This document shows positions 26,088 to 35,173 of a DNA stretch of 64,000 bases, one piece after another; positions within the stretch are counted from its first letter, which is position 1; the number at the start of each line of letters is the position of its first letter. The notes below the pieces were generated by a model. It was not told where the DNA came from. It was given only the letters and a program-made list of their open reading frames with translations, and ran no database searches. This DNA comes from V1-33 sp039795165 (lineage in GTDB: Bacteria > Verrucomicrobiota > Verrucomicrobiia > Verrucomicrobiales > V1-33). The stretch spans positions 1-64,000 of the forward strand of contig JBDKER010000008.1 of the NCBI GenBank assembly GCA_039795165.1, in the 5' to 3' direction. A program made the position numbers and the translations under genes.

Positions 26088-26990
26088 ATGAAGGAAGAAC
26101 GGAAACGAGCGGCCATGCGCGGATTGGGAGCACTGCTGGAGCTGGCGCGGATTTCCAATCTGCCGACGGTGTGGGGCAACGTGCTGGCGGCGTGGCTGCT
26201 CAGTGGCGGGCCGCCGTCGGTGCTGCTGGTGGTGGTGCTGGCGGGAGCGAGTCTGGTGTATGCGGGGGGATGTACGTTGAATGACGCCTTCGATGCGGTG
26301 TGGGACCGCCGGCACCGGGCCGACCGGGTGATTCCATCGGGTCGGCTCAGGGCAGGGCAGGTCTGGCTGGCGGGCTGGCTGGAATTGCTGAGCGGGGTGG
26401 CGCTGCTGGTGATGGCGGGAGGTGGCTGGTGCTGGCTGGCCGTGGGGCTGGGAGTGGCAGTGGTGGTGTATGATGCGTGGCATAAGCAATCGCCCCTGAG
26501 TGTGGTGGTGATGGGGTCGTGCCGGTGGCTGCTGTATCTGAGTGCGGGGGCGGCGGCGCTGGGTGGCGCGGCTTATCCGGCCGCGGCGCATGTCTGGGGC
26601 GGCGTGGTATGGGTATATGTGATGGTGCTGAGTCTGGTGGCGCGGGGGGAAGCGGTGAGCGGCGACCGCGTGCCGGCGACCCGGCATCTTCTCTGGCTGG
26701 TGCCGGTCATGCTTTCGGTGGTGGGCGGGCTGAGGGGGAACTGGGCGGCTGGACTTGCGGGGGCTGGCTGTGCGCTGGCGGGGGCGGTCCTGCTGCGGCC
26801 GCGGGATGGTGCCGGCGGGCGGCGGCCGGGTGTGGGTGACTGGGTGAACCGGCTGCTGGCGTTTCTGCCGGTGCTGGATGCGGCGATGCTGGTGGCGGCT
26901 GGTGGTGGGCGCTGGCTGGCGTGGCTGCCGGTGTTTGCGGGGCTGTCGCTGCTGGCGCTGCGGATGCAGCGGCGATTTGCGGCGACTTGA
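26088..26990 (+). CDS. UbiA family prenyltransferase
   Basis: This is a 300-residue integral membrane prenyltransferase with about eight helices. The first prenyl-diphosphate binding motif reads LNDAFDAVWDRRHRADRVIP (N-D-x-x-D-x-x-x-D form). The second Asp-rich region is weak (VVYDAWHKQSPLS). The NLPTVWGNVLAAW start is close to the EboC-type branch of UbiA proteins, but no other ebo genes are present. The substrate could be a quinone precursor or another aromatic or polyol acceptor. An internal ATG at 26115 is a possible alternative start. Confidence 0.85.
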   Translation: MKEERKRAAMRGLGALLELARISNLPTVWGNVLAAWLLSGGPPSVLLVVVLAGASLVYAGGCTLNDAFDAVWDRRHRADRVIPSGRLRAGQVWLAGWLELLSGVALLVMAGGGWCWLAVGLGVAVVVYDAWHKQSPLSVVVMGSCRWLLYLSAGAAALGGAAYPAAAHVWGGVVWVYVMVLSLVARGEAVSGDRVPATRHLLWLVPVMLSVVGGLRGNWAAGLAGAGCALAGAVLLRPRDGAGGRRPGVGDWVNRLLAFLPVLDAAMLVAAGGGRWLAWLPVFAGLSLLALRMQRRFAAT

Positions 26991-27134
26991 GCAACCAGCC
27001 CTTGCGGCTGTGTGCGAAGACGGTTCGCCCCGCGGGGAGTCCTCACGAACGATCCTGCTGGGCAAAAGCACTCGACAAGCGGCGGGCGTCGTGTCACAGA
27101 GCGGGCTTTCCGAACCCTTTTCCCCTGAGAACTC

Positions 27135-27638
27135 ATGCAAGCCCACGAAATGTTTTCCCGCATGTCGCCCGCCCTTGGGCAGACCATCACTGGCTGGCTG
27201 CGGGACACTGAACGTAACGTGTACCGCAGTGCGATTGGTTCGCTGGCGGCGCAGAAGAAGCTGCGTCCGGTATTTGTGACAAAGAAGCCGGCTGTCGAGC
27301 AGTGCACGTGGCTGGTGGAGCAGTTGAAGCTGCGGGGCAATGAGGCGGTGGGCGAGAATCTTCTGCAGATCTGGCTGATGAAGGGCCGGAGCGGGATGCT
27401 GGCGGAATTTCTCAATGCGCTGGGGGTGCCGCACGATGGCAATGGCGGGGTTGATGGCGATCTGCCGCCGGTGCTTGATGCGGCGAAGGTGAAGGCGGGA
27501 GCCGAGGCGGTCCTTGCGAAGTTTCCGGCGGAGGAATGTGGCGTCTACCTTCATCTTTTCCAACTGCAGCAGCCTGGTGGATGGCAGGCGATCACCGATG
27601 TGATTGCTGCGGATACCCGGCTGCAGCTGGGTGCGTGA
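27135..27638 (+). CDS. Conserved hypothetical protein upstream of acpP
   Basis: This 167-residue, mostly helical soluble protein has no signal peptide and no motif I recognise. The sequence MSPALGQTITGWLRDTERNVYRSAI is followed by a region rich in Lys, Val and Gln. It lies 90 bp ahead of acyl carrier protein in the same orientation. No function is proposed. Confidence 0.7.
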   Translation: MQAHEMFSRMSPALGQTITGWLRDTERNVYRSAIGSLAAQKKLRPVFVTKKPAVEQCTWLVEQLKLRGNEAVGENLLQIWLMKGRSGMLAEFLNALGVPHDGNGGVDGDLPPVLDAAKVKAGAEAVLAKFPAEECGVYLHLFQLQQPGGWQAITDVIAADTRLQLGA

Positions 27639-27728
27639 GAGCGGAATTTCCGCGCGTTTAATTTCCGTTGCATTCCCCCACTGCACGCCTACGCAATTCG
27701 CGAATTCAATCCGGCCCCCATCCATATC

Positions 27729-27974
27729 ATGTCTGAAAAATCCATCGAAGATAAAGTGCGCGATATCATCGTCGACCAGCTTGGCGTGAACGCAGATCAG
27801 GTTGTCAAGGAAGCCCGATTCATTGAGGATCTCGGGGCAGACTCGCTCGACACGGTTGAGCTGGTCATGGCCTTCGAGGAAGAGTTCAGCATTGAAGTCC
27901 CCGATGAGGAAGCAGAGAAGCTGCAGACGGTGGGCGACGTGGTGACTTATGTCGAGGAACACAGCCAGGCCTGA
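27729..27974 (+). CDS. acpP: Acyl carrier protein
   Basis: This 81-residue acidic four-helix protein carries growing acyl chains in fatty acid synthesis. The phosphopantetheine attachment site is the Ser in GADSLDTVELVMAFEEEF at about residue 39. The length and sequence are typical of AcpP. Other fab genes are not adjacent, which is unusual but not rare. A strong intrinsic terminator follows at 27998-28030. Confidence 0.97.
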   Translation: MSEKSIEDKVRDIIVDQLGVNADQVVKEARFIEDLGADSLDTVELVMAFEEEFSIEVPDEEAEKLQTVGDVVTYVEEHSQA

Positions 27975-27997
27975 GCAGGCATCGCAGAATCAGATGA

Positions 27998-28030
27998 GCG
28001 CAGCCGTCCGCGTGACGGCTGCGCTTTTTT
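27998..28030 (+). terminator. Intrinsic terminator of acpP
   Basis: A perfect 11-bp stem (27998-28008 with 28014-28024, loop CGCGT) is followed immediately by six T residues. It lies 23 bp after the acpP stop and is the clearest Rho-independent terminator in the window. Confidence 0.93.
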
Positions 28031-28064
28031 CGTCATGGGGGGCGGCGCGGGCCGCGGGGGAGCG

Positions 28065-28442
28065 ATGATCGAGGTGAGCCGCGAGGAATTTGCGGGGCTG
28101 GTGGAGGCGGCGGTGGCGGCCCTGCCGGAGGATCTGCGGGCGCAACTGGATGTGGTGCAGATCAGCATCGAGGATGAGCCGACGGAGGAGGATTACCGGA
28201 TCAACGGGGTGCCGGATGACGAAGATCTGTTTGGGTTGTTCGAGGGGGCGGCCCTGACGGAATCCGGTCTGGGGATGGAGGCGGCGCTGCCGAACCGGAT
28301 CCGGGTGTTTCAGTGGCCGCACGAGGAAGTGTGCGAAACGATGGAAGAGCTGCGCGAAGAAGTCTTCCGGACGGTGCATCATGAGATTGCGCATCATTTT
28401 GGGATTGATGACGACCGTCTTGAGGAAATGGGAGCGTATTGA
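28065..28442 (+). CDS. Minimal zinc metallopeptidase family protein (DUF1025-like)
   Basis: This 125-residue protein belongs to the small metallopeptidase family with a zincin-like fold. The motif HEIAH lies at 106-110, close to the C-terminus, with acidic residues just after it (DDDRLEEMGAY). The ATG at 28065 has a purine-rich ribosome-binding site and gives the usual family length; an earlier ATG at 28035 would begin right after the acpP terminator. The physiological substrate of the family is not settled. Confidence 0.85.
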   Translation: MIEVSREEFAGLVEAAVAALPEDLRAQLDVVQISIEDEPTEEDYRINGVPDDEDLFGLFEGAALTESGLGMEAALPNRIRVFQWPHEEVCETMEELREEVFRTVHHEIAHHFGIDDDRLEEMGAY

Positions 28443-28456
28443 GGCCAGGGCCGGGA

Positions 28457-29578
28457 TCAGCCTGGTTTGTGCGTGAAGAGGAGGAGGAGATCGATGATGA
28501 AGAGGAGGACGATGGCGGATTCGAGCCAGAGCATGAGCCGGTGGTTGCGGTCCTGCTTGAGGAATTCGTAGAGGCTGTCGAGCGTGCGGAGTTTTTCGTC
28601 GATGGCGCGGTGCCAGTCGCTCAGGTGGAAGACGCGGGCGGTATTCTCGTAGACTCTGGCGAGGTGCCATTCGCCGAAGAACTTGGTGGCGTTGGAGAGT
28701 TCGTCGCTGAAGCGGGCGAGGTCGATGCGGAGTTCGCGCAGTTCGGTGAGGATGGCGGGAGGGCGGCGCTGGTGGGAGGAGAGGTCGCGGCAGGCCTTGT
28801 CGAGGGCGGCGTCGAGGAGGGCATCGTAGGCCTCCAGTTCCTCGAGCTGGACATTGGCGAGTTCGATGATGTGGAGGGATTCGGGGAAGTCGTCGGCTTT
28901 GTCGATGAGGAGAGCGCTGTCCCAGTCGGTGACGACGAGGTCGTGGCGGTAGTAGCTGAGGCTGCGGCTGGTGGATTCGGTGACTTCCTGATTGGAGAGG
29001 AGGTGGGCGTGGGGTTCAGCGTTGAGGAGGGCGGCGACCTCGCGCTGGTGGGTGGCGAGCCAGCTGGTGGTATCGGTGGTGATGCCGGGGGAGTTGGTGT
29101 GGAGGCAGAAGACGGTATAGGTTTCGCCTTCCGGGAGGGTTGGGTGTGGGCGGATGGCGTGGGGGGCGAGTTCGGCGCGGGCTTTTTCGAGGATCGAGCT
29201 GGCGCGGGAGAAGGGGGTTGAGCCGTCGGCGAGGGTGAGGTGGTGGAAGTGGACGAGGCGGCCGAGGGAATCGGTGGCGAAGGGAATGCGGATGCGGATG
29301 CTGAGGGCACCGACGGGCAGGACTCGGAGGGAAATGTGTGCGGTGACGGGGCCGTCCGGAGTTTCCCATGTTTCCGCGGGGAGTTCTGCGGTGAGGGGTC
29401 GGAAGAGGGTGCGGCCGCTGGGGCCCCGTTTGCTTGAGGTGATGTGCGGTGCGGCGAGGGGCTGGCCGAGCAGAGAGGCGAGCGGGAGGCGCTGGGTATC
29501 GTAGGCGAAGTCGCAGGCCGAGAGGAAGACCACTTCGCCCCGGAGGGGGTGGCCCGTGGGTGGTTCCGGTGGCGTCAT
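28457..29578 (-). CDS. Rmd1/DUF155-like membrane-anchored protein
   Basis: This is a 373-residue protein. The central region (NQEVTESTSRSLSYYRHDLV, VTDWDSALLIDKADDF) and the Leu-rich segment HIIELANVQLEELEAYDALLD resemble the RMD1/YagE (DUF155) family, as does the single C-terminal transmembrane helix (about 351-368) after a coiled-coil-like stretch. Eukaryotic members (Rmd1/RMND1) are membrane-associated; the bacterial role is unknown. The gene ends 14 bp from the convergent metallopeptidase and is divergent from the archaemetzincin-like lipoprotein gene. Confidence 0.55.
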   Translation of the reverse strand: MTPPEPPTGHPLRGEVVFLSACDFAYDTQRLPLASLLGQPLAAPHITSSKRGPSGRTLFRPLTAELPAETWETPDGPVTAHISLRVLPVGALSIRIRIPFATDSLGRLVHFHHLTLADGSTPFSRASSILEKARAELAPHAIRPHPTLPEGETYTVFCLHTNSPGITTDTTSWLATHQREVAALLNAEPHAHLLSNQEVTESTSRSLSYYRHDLVVTDWDSALLIDKADDFPESLHIIELANVQLEELEAYDALLDAALDKACRDLSSHQRRPPAILTELRELRIDLARFSDELSNATKFFGEWHLARVYENTARVFHLSDWHRAIDEKLRTLDSLYEFLKQDRNHRLMLWLESAIVLLFIIDLLLLFTHKPG

Positions 29579-29698
29579 GGCGGCGAGGATGACGCGGAAT
29601 GGCTCTGCCTGGAAGCGGGCAGTCTTCCGCGGATCCGTTCTGAGGGAGGCTGTGAATTGACCTGGAAAACGGCGGGCAACTGGACATTAGGTGGTTTC

Positions 29699-30865
29699 AT
29701 GCCTCCCCGAATCGACCTGAAGCTGCCCGGCTGGAAACATGGCCGGATCCGTCCGGGGCTTTGGCGTGTGGTTCTGCTGCTGCTGGGACTGGGGCTCGTT
29801 TCGTGTCAGACTGGGGATGTGCCGATGGGGCTGGCGCAGTCGTCTGGTCCGGTCAATGCGGTGACGGGGAGCAACATGCCGCGCGAGGTGACCTTCTGGC
29901 AGCCGTGGCTGCTGTACACGCATGGGTCACCGTACCGGAGGATTCATGTCGAGGTGGACTATGTGGACGGGACCGAGCCGCGGGCGGAGTGGCTTGACGG
30001 CATCCGGAAGTTTCTGGCGAAGGAATGCAGCAAGCCGGGAGGGGTGACGGTGCGGCTGGACGACCGGATTCCGCGTGACCGGGCGGCGCAGCTGAGTTCG
30101 AGCGCGATGGCTCTGACGTATATCGATGGGCCGCCGTCGGGGGAAGCCTTCATGTATGTGCTGTACTACGACAGCGGGCTGAACAAGTCGCTGAAGACGT
30201 CGAATCCGCATGCGGTGGCATTTCCGTATCCTTGTGCGGTCTTCATTGACCGGGCGTACAATCAGAAGGGATTCGGGGACAATGTGGGAGGGGAGGTGCT
30301 GCTGCATGAGATTGCGCATCTGGTGGGTACGGCGAGGAGTTTCAGTCATGGTGACGGGGCGCACTGCCGTCGGCGGAACTGCATCATGAACGAGGCGTTC
30401 GAGTATCATCCGGAGCGCAAGTGGGTGAGTGGACAGTTCACGGCGCAGCAGGAATTCTGTCCGGAGTGTCTTCATGATCTGGCGCGCTGGCGGAGTTCGC
30501 CGCCGGATCCCGGGCTGCGGTTTGACGGTCCGCTGCTGGTGCGGAATGCGGGGGATTATCAGGTCTACAGTCTGCCGCATGCGGTGCATCTGCATGCGGG
30601 CCCGGCGTCGCCGGCGAACCGTGGAAAGGTTCTGCAGGCTCTGCGGGCGGTGGTAGCGGCGGGGCGGTCTAATCAGGAACAATTCATCGTGAGTGCATCG
30701 GCGGAGGGATCTCCGGAGGAAGTGTGGCGGGCGCTGCAGCAGGCCAAGGCGGATCCGGCGAGGCCGGTGAAGGCGGCGGCGGAGCAGTTGGACCGTCAGA
30801 TTGGCCAGAAGCGAGCGGCAGCCGGCAGTGGTCCGGCGCTGGTGCCAGCGACTCCCCCGTCATGA
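29699..30865 (+). CDS. Archaemetzincin-like zinc protease lipoprotein
   Basis: This 388-residue protein has a lipoprotein signal: a hydrophobic stretch ending LGLVSC, with lipidated C36. The zinc site has HEIAHLVG at 203-210, then after ten residues HC-RRRN-CIM (His 222, Cys 223 and Cys 228) and later CPEC. That order (HExxHxxG, HC-x4-C-x-M-N, C-x2-C) is the archaemetzincin signature, but with an insertion between the HExxH and the third His. Archaemetzincins are metzincin proteases with a second, structural zinc. The start at 29699 is chosen for its signal peptide. Its stop overlaps the next gene (ATGA). Confidence 0.72.
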   Translation: MPPRIDLKLPGWKHGRIRPGLWRVVLLLLGLGLVSCQTGDVPMGLAQSSGPVNAVTGSNMPREVTFWQPWLLYTHGSPYRRIHVEVDYVDGTEPRAEWLDGIRKFLAKECSKPGGVTVRLDDRIPRDRAAQLSSSAMALTYIDGPPSGEAFMYVLYYDSGLNKSLKTSNPHAVAFPYPCAVFIDRAYNQKGFGDNVGGEVLLHEIAHLVGTARSFSHGDGAHCRRRNCIMNEAFEYHPERKWVSGQFTAQQEFCPECLHDLARWRSSPPDPGLRFDGPLLVRNAGDYQVYSLPHAVHLHAGPASPANRGKVLQALRAVVAAGRSNQEQFIVSASAEGSPEEVWRALQQAKADPARPVKAAAEQLDRQIGQKRAAAGSGPALVPATPPS

Positions 30866-31596
30866 ATTCCGAAACTCCTCCGAAGGCTGCGGTGAAGCCT
30901 GAGAATCCGCTCGCGAATCTGCTGCTCAACGTGCTGCTACCGGTGACGGTGCTCAGTGCGTGCAGCAAGCATCCTGGGCCGGATGCGCCGCTCTATGCGA
31001 TTGGGCCGAAGTGGGCGCTGGTGGTGGCGGTGCTGCTGCCGGTGGGGTATTTTCTGTGGGACTACCGGGAGCGAGGGAAGGTGAACACGTTTTCGATCAT
31101 TGGTCTGATCAGCGTGCTGTTCAGCGGTGGGCTGGGGTTGCTGGATCTGAGTGCGCAGGCCTTTGCGGTGAAGGAGGCATCGGTTCCGCTGATTCTGGCA
31201 GGCCTGCTGTGGTGGACGGGGCGCGGGCCGAAGCCGCTGGTGCGGCAACTGCTGATGAATCCTGAGATGATGGATGTGGGTCGGGTGGAGGAGGCGATCA
31301 GCGTGCATGAGGCGCGACCGGCCTTTGACCGGCTCATCCGGACGAGCACGTGGATGCTGATGGGGTCGATGCTGCTGAGTGCGGTGCTTAATTATTTTCT
31401 GGCGCTGTATTTTCTGAAGGGGCTGGCACCGGGATCGCCGGAATTCACGGAGGGGATTGGGAAGCTGTCGGCTTGGGGCTGGCTGGTGATTGGGCTGCCG
31501 AGTGCGGTGCTGACGGTGTGGGCCATGTTCCGGCTCTTCCGTGGGCTCAAGCAGCTTACGGGGCTGGACACGGACGACATCATGCTGCCGCGCTGA
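30862..31596 (+). CDS. VC0807-like membrane protein
   Basis: This is a 244-residue protein with about six transmembrane helices. The start NPLANLLLNVLLPVTVLSACSK and the GPKWALVVAVLLPVGYFLWDY segment match the VC0807 family of uncharacterised integral membrane proteins. The start codon overlaps the archaemetzincin-like lipoprotein stop by 4 bp, so the two are translationally coupled and may act together. No function is known. Confidence 0.75.
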   Translation: MNSETPPKAAVKPENPLANLLLNVLLPVTVLSACSKHPGPDAPLYAIGPKWALVVAVLLPVGYFLWDYRERGKVNTFSIIGLISVLFSGGLGLLDLSAQAFAVKEASVPLILAGLLWWTGRGPKPLVRQLLMNPEMMDVGRVEEAISVHEARPAFDRLIRTSTWMLMGSMLLSAVLNYFLALYFLKGLAPGSPEFTEGIGKLSAWGWLVIGLPSAVLTVWAMFRLFRGLKQLTGLDTDDIMLPR

Positions 31597-31615
31597 GTGC
31601 GGCGGGGTGATGGGC

Positions 31616-34600
31616 TCAGTTCCGGGTTACGAATTCGTCGGTATTGAGGAGGGCACGGATGAGGAGGGTCCATGCGGCGGTGGCTGGGTCGGCGCTGGCT
31701 CCGGTGAGGGTGTCTGCCTTCAGATCGCCGGAGCGGCAGCGGGCTTCCTGGGTCTGCAGGAAGCTGGCGAGGGAGGTTGTTTCCTCTGGGGAGGGCTGGC
31801 GGCAGAAGATGCGGACGAAGGCGTCGTGAATTTTCGCGGAGGTTTCGCCGGGCTGCTGGCTGATGCGGGTGGCCATGGCCTGAGCGGCTTCCATGAACAT
31901 GACATCGTTGAGGAGGGTGAGGGACTGGAGGGGGGTATTGGAGACATCGCGGCGGGCGACGCAGGCTTCGCCGCTGGGGGCGTCGAAGGTTGCGGTCATG
32001 GCGAACGGGGCGGTCCGTTTGACGAAGGTGTAGAGGCTGCGGCGGTAGCGGTCCTCGCCGCTGCTGGGGTTCCATGCCATGGCTCCGTAGGTGCCTTCCG
32101 TGGTGACGCCTGCGGGCTGTGGCGGGTAGACGCCGGGGCCGCCTGCCTTGAGGGAGAGGAGGCCGGTGGCCATGAGGGCGCTGTCGCGGATCTGTTCGGC
32201 TTCGAGTCGGACGCGGGGGCCGCGCCAGAGGAGGATATTGGCGGCGTCGCGGCGGGCGGCGTCTGGATTGAAGCGGGATGACTGGCGGTAGGTGCTGCTG
32301 GTGACGATGAGGCGGTGGAGTTTCTTGAGAGACCAGCCATTTTCCATGAAGTTGATTGCGAGCCAGTCGAGCAGTTCCGGGTGCGAGGGGAGGTCGCCAT
32401 GGTAGCCGAAGTCCTCTTCGGTGCGGACGAGGCCGCGGCCGAAGAAGGCAGCCCACTGGCGGTTGACGGTGACGCGGGAGGTGAGCGGGTGGGAACGGCT
32501 GACGAGCCACTGGGCGAAGCCGAGGCGATTCTGCGGCGCTCCGGGGGGGAGGCTGGGGAGGAAGGCTGGTACGGCGGGGGAGACTTTTTCTTCCGGCTGG
32601 GTGTATTCGCCGCGGTGGTGGAGGAAGGTGGTGCGGGGTTGGTCTGCGGGGCGTTCCTTCATGACGAGGGTGGTCTGCCATGCCGGGGGCTGGGCGAGGG
32701 CGTCGATCTGGGCGCGGGCTCCGGCTAGTTGCGGAGAGGAAAGGAGGAAGGCGGTGCGCAGGGTGGCGCGGTCGTCTGCGGAGAGCTGGCGATCCGGGAC
32801 GAGGAGGAGCCGCTGGGTTTCGCTGTCGAGGGTGGACGCGGTGGGCTTGGGGGTGCTGGTGATGGAGATGCGGAAGCGGCCGAGGGAGCAGGCGTAGTGG
32901 CGTCCGAAGATGAGATCGAGCGACAGCTGGCCATTGGCTGGGGTGATGGGGTTGGTGAGGACGAAGACAGCCTCGTGGGATTTGCCTTCGCCGCCGGCCG
33001 TGCTCCAGCCGGTCTGGGGGTCGCCGTCGATGGCGAATTCCGCTCCGGCTGAGCCACCGAAATTATTGCGGGCGTAGCTATGGGTGGCGGAACGGAGGGG
33101 GACTGGCTGCTCGGCGCTGGAGACGCGGAATTCGCCCATGAAGAAATCGCCTTTGGGGCCTTCGTAATAGGCCATGCCCGGGCCGTGGCGGGGCAGGGAG
33201 GGATCGGGCAGGGCTTCCAGGCGGATGGCGGTGACTGGGTCGGTACCGGTGGCGATGGTGATTTGGTAGGTATCGGCCTTGGAGATGTCGCCGCTGCCGA
33301 GGATGGATCCGTCCGGCTGGATGGTGAGGGTGGGGGAATTGGACGTCGCGGAGAGGGGTTTTGCGATGGTCCATGGGGTGGTGCGGGGCCGTTCTGCGGC
33401 GAGCCATGTGGTGAAGGCGGCTTCGGCGGCCTCGCGGGGGGCTTGACCGGGAGCGATGGATCCGGTTTTGAAGCGGATGCGGCCAGGGGTGTGGTGTCCG
33501 CCGTGGGTAGCGGCGAGGCGGATCACGAAGGGGCCTTTTGCGGGGGATGCGAGCTGGAGGGTGGCGGATTGATCCTGATTGAGGGGTTTGCCATTTTCGT
33601 GGACGGCCCAGCCCGTGGCGGGGTTGCCATCGAAGGCGGCGCTGACCGGGAAATTGTCCTGTTGAGCGGAGGCTTCGGCTCCTGTGATTTCCACCCGCTG
33701 GCCGGCGCTGGTGATGGTGATTTCCGAGAGGACGAAATTGCCGTGCGGGGTGCGGCCGGGACCGGAAGCGGGCAGCGATGCGTCGGCAAGGGCTTCCAGT
33801 TTCAGGTGGCTGATGGGTTCGCTGGTGGCAGGGAGTTGGAATTCCGCGGTCATGCGGTCGGGACCGGGAGCTTTGAAGAGGACCGAGCCGTCTGGCTGGA
33901 GGGTTCCGGGATCGGCTGGTCCGGCTGAGAACGAAGCGATGCTGGCTGGCTGCCAGCGGATTTCTCCGGCGGGCCATTGGTCCGGGAGGGCGCGGATGAG
34001 TTCGGCACGGCGGGCCTTGCGCTGGGCGAGTTGCAGGTCGGCGTCGGCTGGGGGGATGGCGTAGTCCGGTTCCTCCGAGTTATTGAGGAACGCCATGATC
34101 TGGTAGTACTCCCGGTGCTGGATGGGGTCGTATTTGTGAGTGTGGCACTGGGCGCACTGGAGGGTGAGGCCGAGCCATGAGGCTCCGGTGGTGGCGACCC
34201 GGTCGGTGACGGCGTGGAAGCGGAATTCGAGGGGGTCGATGCCGCCTTCCTCGTTGAGCATGGTATTGCGGTGAAAGCCGGTGGCGATAATGTTATCCGG
34301 GTGGTTGCCGGGGAGCAGATCGCCGGCCAACTGGGCTACGGTGAACTGGTCGAAGGGCATGTCCGCGTTGAGCGAGCGCACGACCCAGTCGCGGTACGGC
34401 CAGATTTCGCGGGGGCGGTCCTTTTCGTAGCCATTGGTGTCGGCGTAGCGTGCGAGGTCGAGCCATTTGCGGGCCCAGCGTTCGCCGTATTGAGGCGAGG
34501 CGAGGAGGCGGTCGACGGTGGCCTCGTAGGAAGCGCCGGCGTCGGCGGCAAAGGCAGCGACTTCCTCGGGTGACGGAGGCAGACCGGTGAGGTCGAGGGA

Positions 34601-35113
34601 AACCCTGCGCAGGAGAGTGGCGGGGTCGGCCTGGGGGGACGGCGAGAGGCCTTCCTTGCGGAGGCGGGCATGGACGAAGGCATCGATGGGGTGCTGGGTG
34701 TCTGCGGGGACCGGCGGCAGAGCGGGAGGCAGGAAGGCCCAGTGGTCCTTGTAGGGGGCTCCGGCGCTGATCCACTGGCGGAGGGTTTCCTTCTGCTGCG
34801 GGGTGAGTGACTGTTTGGCCGAGGGAGGAGGCATGATCTCGTCCGGGTCGTCCGAGAGGATGCGGGAGATCAGTTCACTTTCGTCGGGGTGGCTGGGGAC
34901 GACGGCGCGGGCCCCACTTTTCGCGGGGGCGAGGGCTGCGGAGCGCTGGTCGAGGCGGAGGCCGCCTTTGCGGCCGGCTTCGTCCGGGCCGTGGCATTTG
35001 AAGCAGTAGTTCGAAAGGATGGGGCGGACGTCGCGGGCGAAGTCCGGGGTGGGCTCGGCGGCGGCAGCGGCGGAGAGGGTGAGGCAGAGGAGAGCGGCGA
35101 GCGGCAAGTGCAT
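31616..35113 (-). CDS. Secreted cytochrome c-DUF1549-DUF1553 protein
   Basis: This is a 1165-residue exported protein. A signal peptide (about 1-19) is followed by a planctomycete-type cytochrome c domain with haem motif CFKCH at 37-41. The DUF1549 domain (about 145-350) contains a second CxxCH motif, CAQCH. The C-terminal 300 residues are DUF1553. The middle of the protein has two related modules of about 180 residues, each with an LKLEAL/IRLEAL element and a F-D/I-D-G-x-P-x-TGW discoidin-like segment. Such proteins are abundant in Planctomycetes and Verrucomicrobia and are often encoded next to a DUF1501 protein, which is absent here. They are suspected to act in degradation of complex polymers. 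Confidence 0.9.
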   Translation of the reverse strand: MHLPLAALLCLTLSAAAAAEPTPDFARDVRPILSNYCFKCHGPDEAGRKGGLRLDQRSAALAPAKSGARAVVPSHPDESELISRILSDDPDEIMPPPSAKQSLTPQQKETLRQWISAGAPYKDHWAFLPPALPPVPADTQHPIDAFVHARLRKEGLSPSPQADPATLLRRVSLDLTGLPPSPEEVAAFAADAGASYEATVDRLLASPQYGERWARKWLDLARYADTNGYEKDRPREIWPYRDWVVRSLNADMPFDQFTVAQLAGDLLPGNHPDNIIATGFHRNTMLNEEGGIDPLEFRFHAVTDRVATTGASWLGLTLQCAQCHTHKYDPIQHREYYQIMAFLNNSEEPDYAIPPADADLQLAQRKARRAELIRALPDQWPAGEIRWQPASIASFSAGPADPGTLQPDGSVLFKAPGPDRMTAEFQLPATSEPISHLKLEALADASLPASGPGRTPHGNFVLSEITITSAGQRVEITGAEASAQQDNFPVSAAFDGNPATGWAVHENGKPLNQDQSATLQLASPAKGPFVIRLAATHGGHHTPGRIRFKTGSIAPGQAPREAAEAAFTTWLAAERPRTTPWTIAKPLSATSNSPTLTIQPDGSILGSGDISKADTYQITIATGTDPVTAIRLEALPDPSLPRHGPGMAYYEGPKGDFFMGEFRVSSAEQPVPLRSATHSYARNNFGGSAGAEFAIDGDPQTGWSTAGGEGKSHEAVFVLTNPITPANGQLSLDLIFGRHYACSLGRFRISITSTPKPTASTLDSETQRLLLVPDRQLSADDRATLRTAFLLSSPQLAGARAQIDALAQPPAWQTTLVMKERPADQPRTTFLHHRGEYTQPEEKVSPAVPAFLPSLPPGAPQNRLGFAQWLVSRSHPLTSRVTVNRQWAAFFGRGLVRTEEDFGYHGDLPSHPELLDWLAINFMENGWSLKKLHRLIVTSSTYRQSSRFNPDAARRDAANILLWRGPRVRLEAEQIRDSALMATGLLSLKAGGPGVYPPQPAGVTTEGTYGAMAWNPSSGEDRYRRSLYTFVKRTAPFAMTATFDAPSGEACVARRDVSNTPLQSLTLLNDVMFMEAAQAMATRISQQPGETSAKIHDAFVRIFCRQPSPEETTSLASFLQTQEARCRSGDLKADTLTGASADPATAAWTLLIRALLNTDEFVTRN

Positions 35114-35173
35114 GGCAGGGAATGGAGGAACGCGTGGCGGGGGCCAGTCCTTACGGCATCGCGGGAGGTCGGT

